Below are positions 1 through 12,400 of a stretch of 64,000 bases of DNA, in pieces (within the stretch, counting starts at the first letter, position 1; every line of letters starts with the position of its first letter). Origin of the DNA: Liolophura sinensis. Its lineage: Eukaryota; Mollusca; Polyplacophora; Chitonida; Chitonidae. The notes under the pieces are model-generated. The model ran no database searches. It had not been told where the DNA came from and worked only from the letters and a program-made list of their open reading frames with translations. The stretch is taken from the NCBI RefSeq assembly GCF_032854445.1, contig NC_088300.1, forward strand, positions 77,803,966 to 77,867,965, given 5' to 3'. Made by a program: the position numbers and the translations under genes.

Positions 1-760
1 TTTAATCTGATGACTTCAAAAATTTAAAACAAGGTTTATCCATCAGGCTGATATTTCAACACCGCTAGTCCTCAGGAATTTTTCACTGATTGAAAGGCCA
101 TCAGGTTTGTGGGTAATAAATATATACCGGGTACATGTAAATGCCTGGCAGAAGTGCCCAAGGAATAGACACGTTCTTCATTAATCACATTACATACAGG
201 GTTGTACATGTATAAACCTAGCAGAAATGCTGATCGACTAGAAACCTAGTTTCTCCAATAATTTCATGCAGAGGTATATCCTATAATTTGTGGTTGTGTC
301 CTTGTTTGAAAAACGCTCATGGGTTTCCCCTGGCGTCTGCCCATTTCCTCCCATCATAATGCCTGCTACAGTCGTGTACGTGAAATATTCTTGAGTACGG
401 CGTAAAACACCAATCAAGTAACATAAATAAATAAATTGTTTAAAAACGAAACTAGCTGGGAATCTTTTCAGTTTTCTTGTTTTTTCTTTGAATTTTATGA
501 ATAACATTTGAAATTTTCCAAACCAGATTGATTAGTGTCCTTACCACAGACACAGTAAGGTTTTAGATCTAACACTGCCATGTTACATACAGGGATGTCT
601 GTATGAGTAAATGTACACGCTTGGCAATAGTGCCAAGGGACTAGAAATTATCTCCAGTAGATTATTGTTACATACATGATATATTCCTCGTGCAGTTGCC
701 AAATGAGTAGAAGCTAAAGTACATGAAATACACGTCATAAGATGTTATGAAGGTATAAAT
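1..760. other. Unique AT-rich flank around the SINE fragment
   Basis: Outside the SINE piece at 318-438 I see only AT-rich sequence with short partial echoes of one another (ACATACAGGGTTGTAC near 190 and ACATACAGGGATGTCTG near 585; 'gccaaggaatag' near 157 and 'gccaagggactag' near 631). These may be the worn ends of an old duplication. No exon or RNA gene is supported. Confidence 0.5.
318..438 (+). mobile_element. SINE fragment (3' body and tail), sense on +
   Basis: The block carries the 3' half of the SINE family seen in full at 5160-5423 and 28348-28629: a GGGTTTCCCCTGG-like stretch, CCCATTTCCTCCCATCATAATG, then the tail words GTACGGCGTAAAACACCAATC and AAATAAATAAAT. The tRNA-like head is missing. 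It is one of only two pieces whose sense strand is the + strand. Family membership rests on comparison within this window; the molluscan link is from memory. Confidence 0.8.
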
Positions 761-1867
761 GCTATTGCATATGCAATACACCTACCACTGGTCGTCACGC
801 GTTGGTGCCATACAGGCTATTACATGTGCAATACACCCATCACTGGCTGTCACATATTTTGGTGCCATACAGGCTATTACACGTGCAATACACCTATCAC
901 TGGTCGTCACATGTGTTGGTGCCGTACAGGCTATTACATGTGCAATACACCATTCATTGGTCATTCCATGGGTTGGTGCCATACAGGCTATTACATGTGC
1001 AATACATCGATCATTGGTCCCCACATGTTTTGGTGCCATACAGGCTATTACATGTGCAATACACCCATCACTGGTCGTCACGTGTGTTGGTGCCATACAG
1101 GCTATTATATATGCAATACACCAATCATTGGTCGTCACATGTTTTGGTGCCATACAGGCTATTACATGTGCAATACACCCATCACTGGTTGTCACATGTG
1201 TTGGTGCCATACAGGTTATTACATGTGCAATACACCAATCATTGGTCCCCACATGTTTTGGTGCCATACAGGCTATTACATGTGCAATACACCAATCATT
1301 GGTCGTCACATGTGTTGGTGCCATACAGGCTATTATATATGCAATACACCAATCATTGGTCGTCACATGTTTTGGTGCCATACAGGCTATTACATGTGCA
1401 ATACACCAATCATTGGTCGTCACATGTGTTGGTGCCATACAGGCTATTATATATGCAATACACCAATCATTGGTCGTCACATGTTTTGGTGCCATACAGG
1501 CTATTACATGTGCAATACACCCATCACTGGTTGTCACATGTGTTGGTGCCATACAGGTTATTACATGTGCAATACACCAATCATTGGTCCCCACATGTTT
1601 TGGTGCCATACAGGCTATTACATGTGCAATACACCAATCATTGGTCGTCACATGTGTTGGTGCCATACAGGCTATTATATATGCAATACACCAATCATTG
1701 GTCGTCACATGTTTTGGTGCCATACAGGCTATTACATGTGCAATACACCAATCATTGGTCGTCAGGTGTCGGTGCCATACAGGCTATTACATGTGCAACA
1801 CACCAATCATTGGTCGTCACATGTGTTGGTGCCATACTGGCTATTACATATCCAATACTCCAATCAT
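761..1867. repeat. 57-bp minisatellite, about 19 copies, with a six-unit duplication
   Basis: The period is 57 bp; key words of the unit are GCCATACAGGCTATTACATG and CAATACACCAATCATTGGTC. Variants alternate between ATGTGTTGGTG and ATGTTTTGGTG, and between TACATGTGC and TATATATGC. The order of variants repeats over six units: the rare GGTTGTC unit near 1181 recurs 342 bp later near 1523 with the same neighbours. Because 57 is a multiple of three and the unit has no stop in several frames, open frames of 300-400 codons run through it on both strands. These are artefacts. Confidence 0.97.
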
Positions 1868-2136
1868 ACTTATTTCCTTTTTTCCCTGAAAGCAGATCAC
1901 TCTGCCATTTATTAAGATGTGATTTCCTTGCACTTACATGTATCCCAGTCAAATATGTTACTACAAAGCTGTTAGTTCCAGAACCTGCTAATTATTAAAG
2001 ATGAATAATTTCAGATATGATCAATGAGCTTTGATAAGTGGCTGAGTAAGCTCTAAAGCTCAAGCAACTGGGGAACTGATGGGCATTTCATGTTAACTGC
2101 CAGAATATCAGTATTGGCAGCACAGCCAATCACAGT
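1868..2136. other. Unique spacer between two arrays
   Basis: AT-rich sequence with no repeat structure. A 31-nt stretch on the minus strand (about 1937-1967) sits between a weak acceptor and a GTAAGTGC donor, but it is too weak to call. Confidence 0.4.
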
Positions 2137-2460
2137 CTATTAAAACAGCCACAGTTCTACACTGTATCTACACCTGCTTATTAAACCAGCCACAGTTCTA
2201 CACTGTATCTACACCTGCTTATTAAACCAGCCACAGTTCTACACTGTATCTACACCTCCTTATTAAACAAGCCACAGTTCTACACTGTATCTACACCTGC
2301 TTATTAAACCAGCCACAGTTCTACACTGTATCTACACCTGCTTATTAAACCAGCCACAGTTCTACACTGTATCTACAACTGCCTATTTAAGCCAGCCACA
2401 ATCCTACACTGTATCTACACCTGCTTATTAAACCAGCCACAGTTCTACACTGTATGTACA
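2137..2460. repeat. 41-bp minisatellite, about 8 copies
   Basis: Units of 41 bp contain the words AGCCACAGTTCTACACTG and ATCTACACCTGCTTATTAAA. Copies are very similar; the sixth (about 2370-2410) has diverged most (AACTGCCTATTTAAG). Confidence 0.95.
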
Positions 2461-3674
2461 ACAGCCTACAAAAACTGATATCAGATCTAATCCAGGTACA
2501 TTGCACATATCTGCTGATAAAACGGCAGTGGTCCACATCTTGAAACAGGTTTATAGTTAGAGGGTTAAGAATACTAGCCTTGCAACAGAGATCTTTTCGT
2601 TAAATTTTTAGATATTTTTACATTAATAAGTGTCTTTAATGAGAGTACGAACATTTGTTGCACCTGAAGATGTATCTACAGACTGGTAAATAATTGAACT
2701 CATTAGATTAACAGATAGTATTGAATCTGACAGAGTTATAATGGATGTCTAGGTTGTATTATGCTGGACCCACAGCATCCAGCTTACACTGCCCTTATAG
2801 AGAACTCTAATACAGCAGCATCAAGGCCTTGGTTTTAATGGTAGTGTTGGTGTCAAAGGTGCAAACACTGTAACAGAGTGGTGATGGACAGACACAAATG
2901 TGTAATCAGAGGGGTACTCAGTCATCATCCCACTCAACCAGTACAGGCAAAACAGCTAGATGTAGAGCCAGGCGGTGAGTAAGAGAAGCTACATCCTGGT
3001 AGTCCTGTAAACAGTGTGTCCTGACCCACATGAACAATGTACCCTAGTCTTTGGCACAGAAAAATCCATGGGGCTGTGTTATAAACCAGAACTTACCCTG
3101 ACATAGCTGGCAAATTGATCCATGAGGTGTCACAGATTCCAGAATAGCCACATAATGAGGGGTGGGAAATCACTGTGGTGGAAATAGAGAGCCTTAACCC
3201 CTACAACATTATCCCTTACCTACACAGCCCCGATACATCACCCTGATGTAACACATCTATATCCCCCCATTTATCCCCCAGTATTCGGGCAGGGAGAGTG
3301 GTCACAAAAATGGCAGACAATGTGATATTGGCATGATAAATGTAAAGGCTACACCTGAGAAGGCTCATACTCCAATCACAGTAATGTAGTACTGTTCATA
3401 TTAAGGAGGGAATGCTGCCAATGCCAGGCGCGTGGGGTTAGCTGGCTCAATGACTGGTCAGGCTGTATATTAACCAGTGTAGTCAGTCAAGGGCTTGTAA
3501 CATAGCACCCACCAGCCATTATTTGGGCCCAGCCAGCCAGCCAACCAGCGAGTCATGCAATCCCCACAATGTACCCCACTTCCCTCACCCACCCCCACCC
3601 AGCCCTGGCCTGCCCTGCAGGTGCTGGAGTTAAGGTGACTCTAAGGACAGGTTAAGGTGTTGTAAATGGCTTAC
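2461..3674. other. Unique region, relatively GC-rich near 2.9-3.7 kb
   Basis: No repeat array. From about 2.9 kb the sequence is more GC-balanced and carries several good minus-strand donors (GTAAGTTC at 3097, GTAAGGG at 3219, GTAAGCC at 3674) and one + donor (GTGAGTAAG near 2975). Only the 3674 donor closes a stretch I list as an exon candidate. The others bound short open stretches whose phases do not fit together. Confidence 0.4.
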
Positions 3675-3752
3675 CTTCACAGGCCTGACATCCACATAGT
3701 GATAAGGGTAGGGATAGCCAGTCCGGTCCAGTACAAGAGGGAAGGCATACAT
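3675..3752 (-). CDS. Candidate minus-strand exon, unrecognised (open to 3827)
   Basis: Read on the minus strand, a frame stays open from a stop at 3830-3828 down to a GTAAGCC donor directly after position 3675. It contains an ATG at 3752-3750, giving 26 codons that end in phase 0. The peptide is rich in aromatic and proline residues and contains LDRTGYPYPYHYVDVRPVK. If it is internal, AG at 3768-3767 (TACATACAG) or further upstream would also give a phase-0 start, but the polypyrimidine tract there is poor. An alternative first exon starting at the ATG is possible; G at -3 is compatible with initiation. I recognise no family, and no partner exon to the left fits in phase. Confidence 0.25.
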
Positions 3753-3827
3753 AACGGCAGACCAGCCTGATTTACACTGTATGTACACTTTCTCCGCTCT
3801 CAAACACAGCTGTGCCTCTGTCTTATC

Positions 3828-5159
3828 TCAGGCTTCTAACCAGGTCAGCACAAGGCCAACTCAACTCCACTAGTATAAAACTCCAGTCACTATTTCAAGC
3901 TCCTATCACCAGGCCTATCAACCCCATAAGCTATAACCTACAAATACCGGGTCAATTTTCACCTTCACTGCTGACTAGTCTGGACTATAAATTGCTTTGT
4001 GATCAGTTAGCTTTTCAGACCTTCAGGACATACATGTACAGATATACACAACCACTGCTGAATACAGGTAAACCAGTTCCTGAACAGCTAGCTGGCAATT
4101 AAAACACACTGTAAGCTTGAATTACCAGAAGTCACAAAGTTGTTGGCTGCCTAAAAACAATAGCCGTTTCACTGAAATCTACCCTGGTGATAAAATCCAA
4201 AGCAAAGGCCCTTGAGGTTCAGACTAGTAGAGTACACTGAAATATATGAATACATCACACAGATGGGAACATCCCAATTAAAAAGCAACCAATCAGGTTT
4301 CAGTTCTGCTGACCTAATTAAATACAGATTGTGATATTTTTGATCTTGGAACATGTTGTATGATTCCTCAAACTAGGATGCATATTAAAACATCACATCA
4401 AAAAAATTATGAAAATGTATGGGAGGATTTAGCAATCCCCACTGATATGATCTCACATACATTGTACAACCTCTAGCAGTCAGTCCTACATCACATACAT
4501 TTACAGAGAACTCTCTCAGATGACCTGAACCTCCTTAAGACAGTGACAGAGCTCATAATACACCAACAAGGACATCATTACCGGCCCATACTTTTTATCC
4601 ACTATTCTTGCTTTGTTTAACTCCTATTACATTTCACGCCACAGTGAACACTGAGAAAAACACTTTATCTTCATCTCATTAATGTATATTGCTCAATAAT
4701 TAGTTGGTTCCCTGTCTTAAATAATTCAGCATAGCTTGCACATGCAAGACAGCAAAAATCACTTTTATACATTTAAGTCAATAAAAAATAATATAAATTT
4801 CATTTCACCAGCCATTTCTTTACACACACATACACATGTATATACACACATCCACTGTTATATTATGAGCACATTGCACTTAAATGAATATCATAATTTT
4901 AAAACTTTCCTATTCCATTATTAATGAATCACATTTTTTCTGAACTTGATACAAAACACTTGGATTCTACACATTTCATAACAACAGCAAACTTGATTGG
5001 CATGTGTAGCTATAAGATTCTTTGTGCATATATGTACTGTAATTCTCACACTGCACGTTCCGAGACAATAATCTGAGTAGAATGACAAAATTATACTCTT
5101 CGTAAAGCTTTGTTGGCCAACTCAACCATTGCAGATTTTGTCTTCAAATCAAATTACGA
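3828..5159. other. Unique AT-rich region
   Basis: No exon or mobile element is supported. A short imperfect CA-rich tract with CATACACATGTATATACACAC lies near 4820-4855. The short open frames on both strands have no splice or homology support. Confidence 0.5.
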
Positions 5160-5423
5160 TTTATTTGATTTGATTGTTGTTTTACGCTGTACTCAAGAAT
5201 ATTTGACTTATATGATGGCGGCCAGCATTATGGTGGGAGGAAACCAGGCATAGCGCGGGGGAAACCGACAACTATCCACAGGTACTGGCAGACCTTCCCA
5301 CTTTCAGCAGGAGAGGAAGCCAGCATGAGCTGGACTTGAACTTACAGCGACCTCATTGGTGAGAGGCTCCTGGGTCATTACGCTGCTCTAGCGTGCTAAC
5401 CAACTTAGACACGGAGGGCCCCC
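5160..5423 (-). mobile_element. Near-full-length tRNA-derived SINE, sense on minus strand
   Basis: On the + strand it reads tail first: TTATTTGATTTGATTGTTG, TTTTACGCTGTACTCAAGAA, then CAGCATTATGGTGGGAGGAA and GACCTTCCCAC. It then reads into GGAAGCCAGCATGAGCTGGA and ends with ACGGAGGGCCCC. In sense orientation the head starts GGGGCCCTCCGTG. It carries a degraded A box, and the GAACTTACAG segment holds a changed B box. Structure is tRNA-related head, central body and AT-rich tail of TTTATT units. No protein is encoded. Confidence 0.9.
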
Positions 5424-5490
5424 AAAAGTAAATTACAAAGGCACATGAACTGCACAGAAACTTTCTCTTTCATATGTGAGGAAAAATTAG

Positions 5491-7080
5491 CAATCTAGGA
5501 ATAATGCCACATCTTGTACCAACATCCAATAATGTACTTTGAGTGATCTAGGAATAATGCCACATCTTGTACCAACATCCAATAATGTGCTTTGAGTGAT
5601 CTAGGAATAACGCTACATCTTGTACCAACATCCAATAATGTGCTGTGAGTGATCTAGGAATAATGCCACATCTTGTACCAACATCCAATAATGTACTTTG
5701 AGTGATCTAGGAATAATGCCACATCTTGTACCAACATCCAATAATGTGCTGTGAGTGATCTAGGAATAATGCCACATCTTGTACCAACATCCAATAATGT
5801 GCTTTGAGTGATCTAGGAATAACGCTACATCTTGTACCAACATCCAATAATGTGCTGTGAGTGATCTAGGAATAATGCCACATCTTGTACCAACATCCAA
5901 TAATGTACTTTGAGTGATCTAGGAATAATGCCACATCTTGTACCAACATCCAATAATGTGCTTTGAGTGATCTAGGAATAACGCTACATCTTGTACCAAC
6001 ATCCAATAATGTGCTGTGAGTGATCTAGGAATAATGCCACATCTTGTACCAACATCCAATAAGTACTTTGAGTGATCTAGGAATAATGCCACATCTTGTA
6101 CCAACATCCAATAATGTGCTGTGAGTGATCTAGGAATAATGCCACATCTTGTACCAACATCCAATAATGTGCTTTGAGTGATCTAGGAATAACGCTACAT
6201 CTTGTACCAACATCCAATAATGTGCTGTGAGTGATCTAGGAATAATGCCACATCTTGTACCAACATCCAATAATGTACTTTGAGTGATCTAGGAATAATG
6301 CCACATCTTGTACCAACATCCAATAATGTGCTGTGAGTGATCTAGGAATAATGCCACCTCTTGTACCAACATCCAATAATGTGCTGTGAGTGATCTAGGA
6401 ATAATGCCACATCTTGTACCAACATCCAATAATGTGCTTTGAGTGATCTAGGAATAATGCCACATCTTGTACAACATCCAATAATGTGCTTTGAGTGATC
6501 TAGGAATAACTGCCTACATCTTGTACCAACATCCAATAATGTGCTGTGAGTGATCTAGGAATAATGCCACATCTTGTACCAACATCCAATAATGTGCTTT
6601 GAGTGATCTAGGAATAATGCCACATCTTGTACCAGCATCCATAATGTGCTGTGAGTGATCTAGGAATAATGCTACATCTGTACCAACATCCAATAATGTG
6701 CTTTGAGTGATCTAGGAATAATGCCACATCTTGTACCAACATCCAATAATGTGCTGTGCTGTGAGTGATCTAGGAATAATGCCACATCTTGTACCAACAT
6801 CCAATAATGTGCTTTGAGTGATCTAGGAATAACGCCACATCTTGTACCAACATCCAATAATGTGCTGTGAGTGATCTAGGAATAAGGCCACATCTTGTAC
6901 CAACATCCAATAATGTGCTGTGAGTGATCTAGGAATAATGCCACATCTTGTACCAACATCCAATAATGTGCTGTGAGTGATCTAGGAATAATGCCACATC
7001 TTGTACCAACATCCAATAATGTGCTGTGAGTGATCTAGGAATAATGCCACATCTTGTACCAACATCCAATAATGTGCTGT
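5491..7080. repeat. 53-bp minisatellite, 30 copies, with higher-order structure
   Basis: The period is 53 bp with core words GATCTAGGAATAATGCCACA and TCTTGTACCAACATCCAATA. The array length is 30 x 53 bp, with a few small indels (for example near 6060, 6472, 6511 and 6750). Three junction types (GTGCTTTGAG, GTACTTTGAG, GTGCTGTGAG) and a marker variant AACGCTACAT at about 5610, 5822, 5981 and 6192 follow a seven-unit (about 371 bp) order. The last five units all have the GTGCTGTG type. Minus-strand open frames here are repeat artefacts. Confidence 0.97.
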
Positions 7081-7819
7081 ATTTATGGCTTCCTGCACTT
7101 ATTAACCACTCACAACTATTTAATCACAGAAACAGATATCGGATCAAACTGAAAGACCTTGACAACATGCACGCAGACAATTATACAACTACCTTAATCA
7201 TCTGATGATATCACTTCTATAAATCCTCCAGAATTTCTGGTGCACATGTTTTTAGTCCAGTCACTGATCTCATAGTAATGAATATTCCCAATTTACAAGA
7301 TGTGAGAAAAACATGAAAAATTGAAAAAAAAAAAAATACATTTCAAATTTATATATGGTTCATCTTTATTTGGCCTGTTGGTTAATTTGTGTTATCTGAC
7401 ACGACTCATCTTTGATTTTATCTTTTATTTCTGACTCAGTACATGCTAAAGAATGAGTGAAGTATGGGGTTTAGAAGTATGGAGCTCACACAGAAGGGGT
7501 TAGCAACGTGGTCCGGAGATGCTTGTGCCCTCGGCAATTTATAAGCTCAAGGATGGGTGCTCAAGACAATGTCTTCATTCAAGACCCTGAATTGGCATGG
7601 CATTTGACTTGTCTTACAAATGAAGGGTAACAGAATGTATTCTCAAGCCCAAAAATAGACAGGATCGAATAAACAGATCTAGGAAATCTCAGATTCTGGA
7701 GTTTAAGTATTGAATCTAATCAATAGTGCCTTAATTGGTGAGTGACGCTGGCTAGACGACGGCAGGGTAGTAGGATAGCTGAACAAACCCCAGGGGAAAT
7801 GACTCTGACCTTGAATGTG
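7081..7819. other. Unique spacer between the 53-bp and 59-bp arrays
   Basis: Unique sequence with an A13 run near 7324-7336. I see no exon, RNA gene or mobile element. Confidence 0.5.
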
Positions 7820-8869
7820 CTAGTTGGGTGCTGAGACTGTGATCAGTCACAGTGGGATTAGTGCGTGTAGGTAGGAGCTGGTTGAGTGCTGAGACTGTGA
7901 TCAGCCACAGTGGTATTAGTGGCGTGTAGGTAGGTGCTGGTTGAGTGCTGAGACTGTGATCAGCCACAGTGGTATTAGTGGCGTGTAGGTAGGTGCTGAT
8001 TGAGTGCTGAGACTGTGATCAGCCACAGTGGTATTAGTGGCGTGTAGGTAGGAGCTGGTTGAGTGCTGAGACTGTGATCAGGCACAGTGGGATTAGTGCG
8101 TGTAGGTAGGAGCTGGTTGAGTGGTGAGACTGTGATTAGGCACAGTGGGATTAGTGGTGTGTAGGTAGGAGCTGGTTGAGTGGTGAGACTGTGATTAGGC
8201 ACAGTGGGATTAGTGGCGTGTAGGTAGGAGCTGGTTGAGTGCTGAGACTGTGATCAGGCACAGTGGATTAGTGGCGTGTAGGTAGGAGCTGGTTGAGTGG
8301 TGAGACTGTGATCAGCCACAGTGGTATTAGTGGCGTGTAGGTAGGAGCTGGTTGAGTGCTGAGACTGTGATCAGGTACAGTGGGATTAGTGGCGTGTAGG
8401 TAGGAGCTGGTTGAGTGCTGAGACTGTGATCAGGCACAGTGGGATTAGTGGCGTGTAGGTAGGAGCTGGTTGAGTGCTGAGACTGTGATTAGGCACAGTG
8501 GGATTAGTGGCGTGTAGGTAGGAGCTGGTTGAGTGGTGAGACTGTGATCAGGCACAGTGGGATTAGTGGCGTGTAGGTAGGAGCTGGTTGAGTGGTGAGA
8601 CTGTGATCAGGCACAGTGGGATTAGTGGCGTGTAGGTAGGAGCTGGTTGAGTGGTGAGACTGTGATCAGGCAGTGGTATTAGTGGCGTGTAGGTAGGAGC
8701 TGGTTGAGTGGCGAGACTGTGATCAGGCAGTGGTATTAGTGGCGTGTAGGTAGGAGCTGGTTGAGTGGCGAGACTGTGATCAGGCAGTGGTATTAGTGGC
8801 GTGTAGGTAGGTGCTGATTGGCTGCTGAGACTGTGATCAGGCACAATGGGACTTAGTTTCGTATAGGTG
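7820..8869. repeat. 59-bp minisatellite, about 17-18 copies
   Basis: Units of about 59 bp contain GGCGTGTAGGTAGGAGCTGG and GAGACTGTGATCAGGCACAG. The three units near 8670-8800 lack three bases (GATCAGGCAGTGG) and carry GTGGCGAGAC, so one short subtype has spread locally. Units at the left edge are the most diverged. No coding role. Confidence 0.95.
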
Positions 8870-9405
8870 AGAGTCAAACCAAAACCTACATCATTGTAGA
8901 AGCTCTGTGTTTGGAAATGTTACACTCTGGAGCTTGACATTTGGAGTGAGAACCTTCAGACTTTGTACCCTTATAAACAATTTATTTATTGCAATTTCAT
9001 TTCACGTGGTACCTGAGCATATTTCACCAGGCAGAGGTGGGGGAGAACCTCGTCCTTCCTATGTGCGACTGAAGTGTAAACAAATACTGCTGTACTGATG
9101 GGAGGGGCTGATCAAACAGAGGGACTGATCTAACAATGTACACCTAAATTTCCTGTTACACCAGCACTTACATCTCCTGCTGCTCCCTCCTATCAAAACT
9201 GTAACAGATCAACTACAGCAGCTGAACTCACTCAATGCAATTCCTTCAGGCATCTTTGGTTCTTTGGTGTATTTGAAGAACAGTTCACAAGGGCAATAAC
9301 TCAATGTCATCAGTGGCTCTACCTGATCCATGTTATATGTATACCTCAGAAAAACCCCTTTGTTTTTCTTTCCATCTATTAAGTAATAAGTCTCCTTCCA
9401 CTTAC

Positions 9406-9447
9406 CTTATAATCAGACCATTCAGAAACAACACTTTGCAATGTTAT
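9406..9447 (-). CDS. Weak candidate minus-strand exon, unrecognised
   Basis: A consensus donor (AAG followed by GTAAGTGG) closes an open minus-strand frame. The frame is open back to a stop near 9483 and reads ITLQSVVSEWSDYK before the donor, in phase 0. The acceptor is uncertain: AG at 9449-9448 gives 42 nt, phase 0 to 0. AG further upstream (GGGAG, near 9468) gives a slightly longer exon in the same frame. Neither has a strong pyrimidine tract. Phase agrees with the candidates at 17941-18036 and 3675-3752. No family recognised. Confidence 0.2.
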
Positions 9448-12400
9448 CTTCATTAGACAGGCATCAACTCCCAATTCATGAAGTCATTTGCCACCTAACA
9501 GGAATGTCACATGACCAACCATACTTCCATACTGCCTCATAGGCTCCACTTGATTGTCAGCAAGCCACACAAGTGTATATTCAATTCAGAACATCATCAA
9601 ATTTTCTTCTCCTCGAATATGTTCATATTACATCAGAAAGTAAATGTCAGGTGATATATCCTTTCTGAAACTGATCTAATGGACATGTATCTACCCCCCA
9701 CCCCCCAAAGTGTCTGTGCTGTCTCCCATGTAGACACAGACACACACAGCACTAAAGCAAGCCGACCATCATGCCCAGCTAACAAACAGGGGAGAGTAAA
9801 ATGTGTGAACAAACAGTGACAGAGGCCCTATCTCAGCTTCGCCATGCAGCAGTGTTATGCTCCACCATGCTCAACCATCCAAACTTAATTGGGGGCACCA
9901 TCCTTCTAACGCCTTGAACGTGTTCCTCTGTCGCATTCTCAAACATCCGCTGGAGTTAGCCAGCCACCAGAACTCTGTCCGCCTTCCCGCCAGCCTCTCG
10001 CCAAAAGATTAGACCTTCTCCGTCAGGATTCCTCCCCAATCCTTTGTCAACTAAGCAACAATACAGGAAGGGGGCACAACCTCTTAACCTTTTCATTCCT
10101 GATCTCCCCTTCAATAGAGGTGTCAGTAAAACGGTTTGACTTTTCACACAGCCCACGCCAACCAGGCTTCACCACAGCCATTGGACAGTATATTACAAAA
10201 AATTCTTCACACATACTTCCTCTTTTCTTACCAGTTCATAAAGCATGTTTTTTCCCACCTCTTAAAGCAGTATCTACGAATTGGTCATGGTAAGAGATGA
10301 ACTTTCTTTAAAATAATATTTCTTCCACATGGAATTCCCAATACTTTTAAACAAGTATGCTCCAAGATTCTCTGTGAAACCAAACACAATTACTGAACCA
10401 AAACAATCTTCCTACATGTACAGCTGCACAAATGCTCAAGACAAAGCCCGCCATGTTATCAACAGAGCCACAAAAGCCAAAAGAAAATGAGCTGTGTAAA
10501 CAGTGAGGTAAATTTAGCCAAATAGCTTGTGTTTACAGGTACAACAAAGCACCCAGGGAAGCTACCTGTCCTCCTTCATCACAACAAAAATCACCCCAAT
10601 CTTGTCAGCTTTCAAATCAGCTAAATACAAGGAATACCCTCAAGTGCAGCATCTGTTCTACGCATTCTTAAACAAAATATGATTTTAATACCACAATTAA
10701 ATCTAAACCTTCAAATGTGAAATGAATGAAGTGATGAAGAATATAAATACATCTCACCATAAATCTAAAAAATTAATCAGTTATACGTATTTCAGTTTTA
10801 AGGTATTTGAGTTGCGCTCACAGGCACTATTCTGAAAGGCATTTTGCTCACAATGACTTTTAACAAACAAGCTATGACTGAAATCAACCATAAAGATTTG
10901 AGAAACCGTGCTCCCATCATCACAGATGACAGACCATCTGCTAACTCTCGTCACCAAATTATGTTGTACAATGTACTGCCACAAGCCCATTACACAAGCA
11001 CACAAAAATCTTTCTAGAAAACAAATAAAGCAATCAACTATGACACAAAGTAACACATCAATTAATAAACACAATTAATGAACCAAAACAATCTTCCATT
11101 TTATCTGTTTTTTCTTTTTTTTTTTCACGTTGAACTAAGAGACTATACAAAAATCATTTGTAACACTTCGCGTGGCATCCAGAAATGTTGATATCTGGCA
11201 ATGAATCAGTTAAGGAAGGTTGAAAGGAGTATGATAAAAGATTTTACATGATAAGGACCTTTTTTGATAAAAATACCAAGTATTTCTATTCTATTTCCTC
11301 ACAAATATAAATTCCCTAACTCCTTCGTAGAATCTGTTGGAATCTGCAGTGTGTTTATTACCAAATGAAAGCTACTATATATGTAGAACCTGCTGTTTAT
11401 CTGTTGAGCCATATATAACTTCTTAACTGTCTTATGGTAAAGCCAACATTTATCTACTATTTAGACAGTTACAGCACAGAAATACAGAATTTCCCCTCTG
11501 CTGACAAATGTTCAAAGTCACAGTCTGTGTCTGTCAATACATTTCTCTATCTATACACCCTTTAACAGATGTATCATGCTAACAGAAACCTATTGTAGGG
11601 TCACTAACACAGCTAACTTTCAGCTAGCCTAAAAACCACCATCATTTCAGACCACATGTACACATCCAAGACAAAAACAGTCCTAATGTATGTCTCTGAA
11701 CACAGAGATCTGGAAAAACTCTCAGTGGCTAAATCTGGTTTGTCGATCAGGGAACAACACGCAAGTTTATCACAGAGCAATTAACACCTACACAAAATAT
11801 CTCCTGGAAGAATCTCTGAAGTCAGCCAACCATAACAGTGTATGACTGGCTGACATCATACCCTTCACAAAATACCCACTCATCTCCACTTTTTTGTTCA
11901 TTTTGAAGCTGCAGTCAAGTGTAAAAATTATAATATGTATGCGAAGTTAATCAGCTTTCATGGAAGTGTTTGCATGTATGAACAAGCTGGTTTAGGGCGC
12001 CTTTAATGAGGTGACTAATTTATGTGATCTGTGTTCACCTTACAACCTCTTGCCATTACATATGTTCACTTATCACAGATCAAAGGAACAAATGTGTGAA
12101 CTAATCAGGATGCAAGGTTCCAAAGTTTACACACAAAGTATTATTGATAGTGATTATAAACTCCCTACAAACACCTGTCTACATGGACATATGCCTTCTT
12201 TGAGACCAAGCTGCATGGCCCACAACTGTAGGAGCAGGTGCTTGAGACATCACAGAATGTACATGTACCTGCTGAAATCATTGTCCCAGTCTCGCCATTC
12301 CTAATGGTTACATATTTGTACATCTGATGACTGCCTTTAGAACGAATATCAATTCACACAAGACATCATATTCCTGATCTTAGATAGTTTTGCCTTTCAT

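Noticed and set aside
761-1867. Could any array be a CRISPR locus
   Set aside because: All arrays are head-to-tail without unique spacers; variation is spread over the unit, and the genome is clearly animal.
759-1998. Open frames of 313-398 codons on both strands
   Set aside because: They follow the 57-bp array exactly, are open in several frames at once on both strands, and only reflect a period divisible by three.
3098-3173. 76-nt minus-strand stretch with strong GTAAGTTC donor
   Set aside because: The only open frame does not match the phase of any neighbouring candidate; joined to 3675-3752 it stops at once.
3220-3368. 49-codon minus-strand frame ending at a GTAAGGG donor
   Set aside because: No acceptor is visible, its phase is incompatible with neighbours, and frames of this length are expected by chance.
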